From the NCBI RefSeq assembly GCF_040676615.1, contig NZ_JBFAPI010000002.1, positions 618,136-682,135 of the forward strand: 64,000 bases of DNA. Reading direction: 5' to 3'. Numbering within the stretch: position 1 is the first letter of the stretch; each line of letters begins with the position of its first letter. Of the stretch, positions 58,558 to 64,000 are shown in pieces. The translations under genes were made by a program, and so were the position numbers. The notes under the pieces were generated by a model that did not search any database, was not told the DNA's origin, and saw only the letters and a program-made list of their open reading frames with translations. Source of the stretch: Asanoa sp040676615. GTDB taxonomy: Bacteria; Actinomycetota; Actinomycetes; Mycobacteriales; Micromonosporaceae.

Positions 58558-61119
58558 GTGTCCAGGGCGCAGGCGCGAGCACTAGAGGCCGCCGCGCTGC
58601 ACCGCCAGGCCGCTGCGGCTGTCGATGCTGCCGATGGGGCGCTTGCCGGGGTTCGGGCGCCGGTCGCCGACGAGCGGGCGCAGCACGAGCTTGCCGAGCA
58701 GATGCGGGTCGCCGCCAGTGTGCTTACTCCCGGGTGGCTCGGTGGGCAGCTTGACGCCCGGTTCGAAGACACGCCGCTCGGTGGGCATGGGGTGCCCGCC
58801 TTCGTGCGCATCGGCACCGCGCAACCGCTCGACGACGCGCGATTTCCGGCGATCGTTCCGCTGCTGGGCGCCGGGCATCTGACGATCGACGCCGACGCGC
58901 GGGATCCGCGGGTCGCGGGGCTGTTGCGGGCGACCCTGTTGCGGCTGCTCGCCGCCGCCGCGCCGGGATCGTTGCTGGTCCGCGCCGTTGACGCCGGTGG
59001 CGGGATGCTCTTCGCGCCCTTCGCCGCCCTTGCCGATGCCGGGTTGATGCCGCCACCGGCCACGGATCGCACCGCCCTCCGCGCGACACTCGCCGAGGCC
59101 GAGCAGTGGGTACGCCCGGCCCGGCCTGCCGCTGCCCGGCACAACCGCCGGGAGCGCACGCTTCTGCTGGTCATCGCCTCGTTGCCCGAGTTGACCGAGA
59201 GCGCCGACCTGGCCCGGATCAGTGCCCTCGCACAGGTCGGGCCCGACGCCGGCCTGCATCTCATCGTCGCCGGTTGGCCGCCGCCGCCGTTGACTCTGGA
59301 GACAACCCAGCAACCACTGCCGCGGGCCACCCGCATCGCGTTGCGCAACCCCCACGCCCTGGTCAGCGATCCGCCGGGAGCCAGCTTCGCCAAGCCGCCG
59401 AATGTCGGGCTCAACGCGCCGGTATTCCTCGACGACGATCCGCCGCCGCATCTGTTCGAGCGGGTGTGTGCCGAGCTCGGGTCGCGGTTCGCCGCCAGCG
59501 CCCGGCTCGCCCTGGCCGACCTGCTGCCCGGCGACCCCGCCGACATCTGGGCCCACGACTCCGCGGCGGGCCTGGCCACCGTGGTCGGGCACGACGGTGA
59601 CCGGCCGGTCAACCTGCAGTTCAACGACCTGACTCCACACTGGATGGTCGGTGGGCGGTCCGGTGCGGGCAAGACCGCCTTCCTGATCAACGTGCTCTAC
59701 GGGCTGGCCACCCGCTACGGGCCCGACGAGATGACCCTCTACCTGCTCGACTTCAAAGAGGGCATCTCGTTCGCCGAGTTTGTCCCGACCGAGCGCGACC
59801 GCACCTGGCTGCCCCACGCGCGGGCGGTCGGCGTCGAGTCCGACCGGGAGTACGGGCTGGCCGTCCTCCGCGAGCTCGACGCCGAGATGGGCCGCCGCTC
59901 GATCGCCTACAAGAAGGCCGGCGTCACCCGCTTCACCGACCTGCGCGAAACCCAACGCCTGCCGCGCATCGTCTGCGTCGTCGACGAGTTCCAGGTGCTG
60001 CTGGCCGGCGGCGACCGGGCCGCGACCGAGGCGGTCACCCTGCTGGAGTCGCTGGCGCGCAAAGGCCGCTCGTACGGCATCCATCTGGTCCTGGCCAGTC
60101 AGACCGTGCTCGGCGTCGAAGCGCTCTATGCCAAGCGCGACTCGATCTTCGGTCAGTTCCCGGTGCGGGTCGCATTGCCGGGCGGCGGCGACGTGCTCGA
60201 GCCGACCAACGACGCGGCCGCCGGGTTGCCGCTCGGTGCCGCGGTGGTCAACACCGCCGGTGGCCTGGGCGGCCCCCGCGGCGCGACCCGCGGCCACGAG
60301 CGGTTGATCCGCTTCCCGGACCCGCACGGCGACCGATCCGCGCTGGTCAAGCTCCGTCATTCGCTCTGGGAACGCCGCCGGGCCGACGCCGCACCACCCA
60401 AGGTCTTCGCCGGGTACGCGCATCAGCACCTCAACGACGACCCCACCTTCCGGGCCGCGCTGGCCGGGCGTATCACCCGCCCGGCGGCCCTGGTCGGCCG
60501 GCACATCGACGTGCCGCTGTCGACGGCGACGTTCCCGCTCGACACTGCGCCCGGCCGGCACCTGGCGGTGATCGGGCCGAGCGCGACCGGCGCCGGCGTG
60601 CTCGACGCCGCCGCTCGAGGCGTTGCCGCGCACCACCCTCCGCGCACCGCCCGCTTCGTGATCGCGTCACTCGTTGCCGAAGGTGACGAGGTTGCCGCAA
60701 CACTGGCCCGCGACCTCGCCGAGCACCAGGAGGTCGAGCTGGTCACCGCGGCCGGGCTCGCCGACGCGTTGACCATCGACCGCCCCGGCTACATGGTCGT
60801 GTTCGGCATGGACGCGATGGCCGGCGGCGCGTTGCCGCCCGACCGGCTTCGCCTGGTGTTGCGCACCGGTCCCGGCCGCGGCGTGCACCTGCTGTCGTGG
60901 TGGCGCGGCCTGCGCCGGTTCACCGACGAGGTCGGCCCGGGCGCCCGCGAAGACGTCGCCGGCCTGGTCTTCCTCAACGTCCCGGCGTCCGACGTGAGCC
61001 TGCTGCTCAGCCGCCCGGTCGACTGGCAGCCGCGGGAGAACCGGGCCCTGCTGCACGACCGGCACACCGACCGCACCTCGGTCATCGTCCCGTTCGTCCG
61101 TCCCGAGGCCGACCGATGA
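58558..61119 (+). CDS. Three-module FtsK/EccC-like ATPase
   Basis: 853 residues from the GTG at 58558. An N-terminal helical part (1-120) precedes a degenerate first module (about 120-330), a canonical second module with Walker A VGGRSGAGKTAFLINVL and Walker B RIVCVVDEFQVLLAGG, and a third (about 645-845) whose P-loop is altered (VIGPSATGAGVLDAA). The LYLLDFKEGISFAEF segment is typical of FtsK/EccC motors. It resembles the EccC ATPases of type VII secretion in having tandem, partly inactive modules. No transmembrane segments are visible. Confidence 0.85.
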   Translation: MSRAQARALEAAALHRQAAAAVDAADGALAGVRAPVADERAQHELAEQMRVAASVLTPGWLGGQLDARFEDTPLGGHGVPAFVRIGTAQPLDDARFPAIVPLLGAGHLTIDADARDPRVAGLLRATLLRLLAAAAPGSLLVRAVDAGGGMLFAPFAALADAGLMPPPATDRTALRATLAEAEQWVRPARPAAARHNRRERTLLLVIASLPELTESADLARISALAQVGPDAGLHLIVAGWPPPPLTLETTQQPLPRATRIALRNPHALVSDPPGASFAKPPNVGLNAPVFLDDDPPPHLFERVCAELGSRFAASARLALADLLPGDPADIWAHDSAAGLATVVGHDGDRPVNLQFNDLTPHWMVGGRSGAGKTAFLINVLYGLATRYGPDEMTLYLLDFKEGISFAEFVPTERDRTWLPHARAVGVESDREYGLAVLRELDAEMGRRSIAYKKAGVTRFTDLRETQRLPRIVCVVDEFQVLLAGGDRAATEAVTLLESLARKGRSYGIHLVLASQTVLGVEALYAKRDSIFGQFPVRVALPGGGDVLEPTNDAAAGLPLGAAVVNTAGGLGGPRGATRGHERLIRFPDPHGDRSALVKLRHSLWERRRADAAPPKVFAGYAHQHLNDDPTFRAALAGRITRPAALVGRHIDVPLSTATFPLDTAPGRHLAVIGPSATGAGVLDAAARGVAAHHPPRTARFVIASLVAEGDEVAATLARDLAEHQEVELVTAAGLADALTIDRPGYMVVFGMDAMAGGALPPDRLRLVLRTGPGRGVHLLSWWRGLRRFTDEVGPGAREDVAGLVFLNVPASDVSLLLSRPVDWQPRENRALLHDRHTDRTSVIVPFVRPEADR

Positions 61120-61892
61120 CACCTCACGACCACCCGACCAACGGCACCCCGTTCACCGTGCCCGACCAGCCGACGCCCGTGCCGGTTCCGGTCGGACCAG
61201 CCACGCCCGCCGTACCCCAGCAGTCGTCCTACGGTCACAAGCGTGACGACCCCGCCGCCGCGTGGGACGCCTACTGCGCCGCGGCCCAACGCCTCGACAC
61301 GGTCAGGCGCGGTGCCGCCACGGCAGCCGGCGAGCAGGCCCAGGTGGTCCGCGCCGCCCGCGACGAACTGGCCGCGGTCCGCGCCCGGCTGTTGCCGCAA
61401 CAGGCGCGGTTGCGCGAGGCCGGCGTACCCGAAACCGAGCTGCACCCGACCCCCACCGACGCCGCGGCGGCCGATCGGGCCGTGGCCGGCGGGCCGTCGG
61501 CGGTCCTGGCCGCGTTGCAGCAGGCCCGTTCGACCGCCGACCGCGCCGACGCGGCACTGCTCGGGGCGCCCGGCGCCGCACTGAGCCAGGGCCCGCCGGT
61601 CCGCACATGGTTGCGCAACATGCTGGTCTACGCCCCGTTCGCGGCCGCGGTCCTGGCGGTGCAGATCGCCCTGTTGGTGACCGCCGGCGGCACGCCGATG
61701 TCGATCTACTCGCTCGGCTGCGGCCTGACCCTGCCCCTGGCCGCGCTCGCGTTCGCGTGGGTCACGATCGGCGCCGCGTTCCCGGCACCCGACGGCAAGG
61801 TCGACCGCACTCTCGGCATCGGTGCGATCGTCTGCTTCGCGCCCGTCCTGATCACACTCATCGGCACGGCCGTGCTGGCCGTCACGGGGTAG
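61116..61892 (+). CDS. Coiled-coil membrane protein coupled to the FtsK-like gene
   Basis: 258 residues, ATGA-coupled to the ATPase gene. The N-terminal 35 residues are Pro-rich. Helical segments with heptad-like Ala/Leu/Arg content follow (AAAQRLDTVRRGAATAAGEQ; AALQQARSTADRADAALLGA), then four membrane helices at the C-terminus (MLVYAPFAAAVLAVQIALLV; LGCGLTLPLAALAFAWVT; IGAIVCFAPVLITLIGTAVL). It could be the membrane partner of the ATPase. No known family. Confidence 0.72.
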   Translation: MTPHDHPTNGTPFTVPDQPTPVPVPVGPATPAVPQQSSYGHKRDDPAAAWDAYCAAAQRLDTVRRGAATAAGEQAQVVRAARDELAAVRARLLPQQARLREAGVPETELHPTPTDAAAADRAVAGGPSAVLAALQQARSTADRADAALLGAPGAALSQGPPVRTWLRNMLVYAPFAAAVLAVQIALLVTAGGTPMSIYSLGCGLTLPLAALAFAWVTIGAAFPAPDGKVDRTLGIGAIVCFAPVLITLIGTAVLAVTG

Positions 61893-61900
61893 GTGACCGC

Positions 61901-62161
61901 ATGCCAAACGTCGAAGAGGTCAAACTCAACCTGGCCGCGTCGGTTGACCAGACGCAACACGCGCTGGCAACGTTGCGCGGCGTGGCGGACTCGTTCGACG
62001 AGGCGCTGACCCGCCTCCGGATGACCGCGATCGGCTCGCTGCACCCGTCGATCGTCGACGCCATCACCCACCTCGAACAGGCCCGCGCCCGCCTCGACGA
62101 GGCACAGGCGCTGGCGAGCAGCGCGATCAGTTCGGCCGACAGCTATCGAACTGTGGTCTGA
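61901..62161 (+). CDS. 86-residue helical protein (WXG100-sized)
   Basis: An all-helical protein of 86 residues (VEEVKLNLAASVDQTQHALA; AITHLEQARARLDEAQALAS). Two long helices separated by a short turn (GSLHPS) match the size and shape of ESX/WXG100 substrates, but the central WXG motif is missing. It is the last gene of the ATPase group, 8 nt after the membrane protein. Confidence 0.68.
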   Translation: MPNVEEVKLNLAASVDQTQHALATLRGVADSFDEALTRLRMTAIGSLHPSIVDAITHLEQARARLDEAQALASSAISSADSYRTVV

Positions 62162-62174
62162 AAATCTGGTCCCG

Positions 62175-62211
62175 GGTCCGTCGGGGGAACGACCGTCGCT
62201 CCCGCCGGACC
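62175..62211 (+). terminator. Probable terminator of the FtsK-like operon
   Basis: GGTCCG and CGGG pair with CCCG and CGGACC across one mismatch, 13 nt after the stop of the 86-residue gene. No T-run. Confidence 0.45.
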
Positions 62212-62323
62212 GCTCGCTTCGCTTCGCTGCCAGGTCCGCGACACACAATCCAAAAGACAACGGACCACCGCGGCGCATAAGGTGCCCTGGTGAACCTCTT
62301 CGTTGTCTCGCCACCGCCCGCCC

Positions 62324-62342
62324 GGTAACGACCGTCGTTACC
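62324..62342. promoter_or_regulatory. Palindrome upstream of the EamA transporter gene
   Basis: GGTAACGA-CCG-TCGTTACC, a perfect 8-3-8 dyad about 80 bp before the EamA start; a candidate repressor site. Confidence 0.55.
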
Positions 62343-62420
62343 TGACCCCGGCTCGTGCCTCTTTCCCGAGCCCGGGTTCTCTCGCGGGCGCCCGGGCGGC
62401 GACGACAACGGAGTTCCAAC

Positions 62421-63392
62421 GTGAATGTGCGATCCAACCTGCCCGTGGGGCGGGGAATCTTCTATATCCTGACGGCCGCGGTCGCCTGGGGCACCGGCGG
62501 CGCCGCGGCCTCCCTGCTCTATGCCGACAACGGCATGGGCCCGCTCGCGGTGTCCTTCTGGCGGTTCGTCGGTGGGGCCGTGTTACTCGGCGTCGGCCAC
62601 CTGGTCCTGCGCCCGCGCTCGGCCCAGCGCTGTCGCTGGCGGCACGTGGTGATCACCGGGGTTGGCCTGGCGGTCTATCAGACGGCCTATTTCGCCGCGG
62701 TCGGCTACGCCGGGCTCGCAGTCGCGACGGTGGTGACGCTCGGGTTAGGCCCGATCTTCATCGCTGTCGGGTCGCATTTCGCCCTGGGCGAGCCCTTGGG
62801 CCGCGGCGGTGCGGCCGCGGTCGGGTTGGCGACGCTTGGCTTGATCCTGCTGGTGGCCGGTGGTGGTGCGACCGCCGGCTCCGCGCCGGCGCTGGGGCTG
62901 GCGTGCGCGTTGCTGTCGGCAACCGGGTACGCGGTGGTCACGCTGCTCACCCGCCGGATCGGTCGCGATGGTGCGAGCGGAGGGTCCACGCTCCCGGCCA
63001 GTTTCATCGTCGGCATGGTGTGCCTGTTCGCGCTGGCGTTGGCTGAGGGTCTCCTGCCGACCTCGGGTGACGGGGGCACAGCGTTCGGCCTACTCGCGTA
63101 CCTGGCGGCCGGACCCACCGCGTTGGCTTATGCGTTGTTCTTCGCCGGGTTGGCGGTCGTCCGCGCGACCACGGCGTCGATCGTGGCCCTCATCGAGCCG
63201 GTGACCGCCGCGGTGATCGCGGTGCTCTGGCTCGACGAGCAACTGACACTCGCGGCGGCCGTCGGATCGACCCTGCTGGTCGGTGCGGTCCTGGCCCTGA
63301 CCTGGTACGAACGCCGCACACCCCAGTCGGCAGTGATGGTCGAGGCGGAATCCACGGTTAGCGGATCGGGGCGGTCGGCGGTACCCCTCTAG
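62421..63392 (+). CDS. EamA/DMT-family transporter
   Basis: 323 residues from a GTG after GGAG. Ten membrane helices in two EamA halves (about 8-140 and 155-300), with AAVAWGTGGAAASLLYADNG and SIVALIEPVTAAVIAVLW typical of RhaT/YdcZ-like exporters of small metabolites. The charged C-terminal tail is short. No neighbouring gene shows its substrate. A palindrome lies upstream. Confidence 0.9.
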   Translation: MNVRSNLPVGRGIFYILTAAVAWGTGGAAASLLYADNGMGPLAVSFWRFVGGAVLLGVGHLVLRPRSAQRCRWRHVVITGVGLAVYQTAYFAAVGYAGLAVATVVTLGLGPIFIAVGSHFALGEPLGRGGAAAVGLATLGLILLVAGGGATAGSAPALGLACALLSATGYAVVTLLTRRIGRDGASGGSTLPASFIVGMVCLFALALAEGLLPTSGDGGTAFGLLAYLAAGPTALAYALFFAGLAVVRATTASIVALIEPVTAAVIAVLWLDEQLTLAAAVGSTLLVGAVLALTWYERRTPQSAVMVEAESTVSGSGRSAVPL

Positions 63393-63867
63393 GGCTCGCT
63401 GGCCTCTACTCCTGACAGGGCCTGCGGCTGGCAGGCCGGGTCGGGATCGTCATACCTGTTCGCCGTGGTCGCAGGCGGTCGCGGCCGGGCCACCTATCAA
63501 CGGCGGTGCGCGGGCTGTACCGAAAGGCTGGCCAGACGCCAAAGCGGTGGGTGGCAGAGTCCCATCCAGGCGTGCCGTCGTAGCCAGACCCCGACCCGTC
63601 CCCCGCTCCCAGTCAGGCGGCCGGCGGCCGCCAGCGTGCGTGAAGCGGGCATAACTGCGACACCCGGCCCTGCAACCTGCTGGAAGTCGAGCGGGTTGCG
63701 GGGTCGCGTCGCCGCAGAAACCGCCGACGACGGGGACCAACACAATGGGGGATGCCGGCGGCACGATCGGTCTCGACCCGAGGGAGCACGGCTCGTTCGA
63801 CGACTGCGTCGCCGCATTGGCGACAAACGCCGTCGGGGCACGCGGGCAGTAATGCTAGGGAAATACA
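63393..63867. other. Largely non-coding stretch between EamA and the rRNA operon end
   Basis: About 475 bp. Overlapping frames in both directions read as Arg/Pro/Ser-rich shadows without natural codon use. The only frame I find moderately coding-like is the 35-codon one at 63745-63852. No tRNA or repeat is seen. Confidence 0.6.
63745..63852 (+). CDS. Possible 35-residue peptide
   Basis: ATG with a GGGGA element about 8 nt upstream; the peptide begins MGDAGGTIGLDPREHGSFDD. Third codon positions are GC-rich and the frame is closed by TAA before the rRNA terminator. Supported only by codon use and the ribosome site; a chance frame is quite possible. Confidence 0.3.
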   Translation: MGDAGGTIGLDPREHGSFDDCVAALATNAVGARGQ

Positions 63868-63899
63868 ACTAGGGCCACCTCTAAAGAGGTGGCCCTAGT
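63868..63899 (-). terminator. rRNA operon terminator
   Basis: A perfect 14-bp stem (63868-63881 with 63886-63899) with a 4-nt loop directly downstream of the minus-strand 5S rRNA. On that strand the stem is followed by TTGTATTTCCC. Confidence 0.9.
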
Positions 63900-63905
63900 A
63901 GAAGA

Positions 63906-64000
63906 TGTCCGGCGGTGTCCTACTCTCCCACACCCTCCCGGGTGCAGTACCATCGGCGCTGGAGGGCTTAGCTTCCGGGTTCGGAATGTTACCGGGCGTT
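63906..64000 (-). rRNA. rrf: 5S rRNA, 3' part (continues beyond the right edge)
   Basis: The minus strand reads AACGCCCGGTAACATTCCGA at the window edge, followed by CGAACCCGGAAGCTAAGCCC and CGATGGTACTGC, and ends GTAGGACACCGCCGGACA, the conserved actinobacterial 5S sequence. About 95 of some 117 nt are present; the 5' end and presumably 23S and 16S lie to the right. Confidence 0.96.

Noticed and set aside
63450..63872. Overlapping frames of 104-135 codons on both strands before the rRNA operon
   Set aside because: Arg/Pro/Ser-rich translations, no ribosome sites, no motifs, and mutual overlap indicate chance frames.

Overview
The window comes from a very GC-rich actinobacterium. Gene order, frequent GTG starts, leaderless-looking promoters, mycobacteria-type housekeeping genes (carD, lsr2, clpC, disA) and a type III polyketide/UbiA cluster of the kind described from Actinoplanes all point to the family Micromonosporaceae. 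I cannot fix the genus. About 60 protein genes, one partial 5S rRNA, and several terminators, operators and tandem repeats can be supported. I see no CRISPR array, insertion sequence or tRNA.

Layout. 1-11 kb: the tyrosine/homogentisate catabolic locus: an Lrp-type regulator, hppD, two RDD membrane proteins, a HisC-like aminotransferase, fahA, an unknown 291-residue protein and hmgA, with a class I fumarase at the left edge. 11-14 kb: a TPR protein, ispF, ispD and carD. 14-19 kb: a membrane protein, a 52-residue protein and a type III polyketide synthase cluster (synthase, acyl-CoA-dehydrogenase-fold enzyme, methyltransferase, UbiA prenyltransferase). 19-28.9 kb: an LpqE-like lipoprotein, radA, disA, an Rv3587c-like protein, def, an ACT protein, mutY, clpC and lsr2. 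29-38 kb: coaX, nadC, nadB, panC and a DUF2520 protein (NAD and CoA precursors), then a MidA-type methyltransferase overlapping an orphan nuoD. 38-46 kb: a repeat-rich membrane protein, an osmoprotectant ABC transporter and several membrane proteins. 46-48.5 kb: DUF3180, folK, folB and folP. 48.5-62.2 kb: a type IV secretion/conjugation-like locus without a visible relaxase or integrase, followed by a three-module FtsK/EccC-like ATPase with two small partners. 62.2-64 kb: an EamA transporter and the 3' end of an rRNA operon on the minus strand.

Much of 12-48.5 kb keeps the gene order known in Mycobacterium tuberculosis (ispF-ispD-carD // lpqE-radA-disA // mutY // clpC-lsr2 // coaX-panC-DUF2520 // folK-folB-folP). 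Differences from that backbone are therefore informative. The polyketide cluster lies between carD and the lpqE-like gene, nadBC sits in the coaX-panC block where panD is expected, and synteny stops at folP, where the secretion-like locus replaces folE-ftsH.

The least ordinary observations are a 90-bp palindromic element carried in frame inside the MidA-type gene, the MidA-nuoD pairing, the relaxase-less secretion locus with its neighbouring ATPase module, an unknown protein that may supply a missing step in homogentisate breakdown, and well-formed operators at the hmgA, polyketide, clpC and betaine-transporter promoters.
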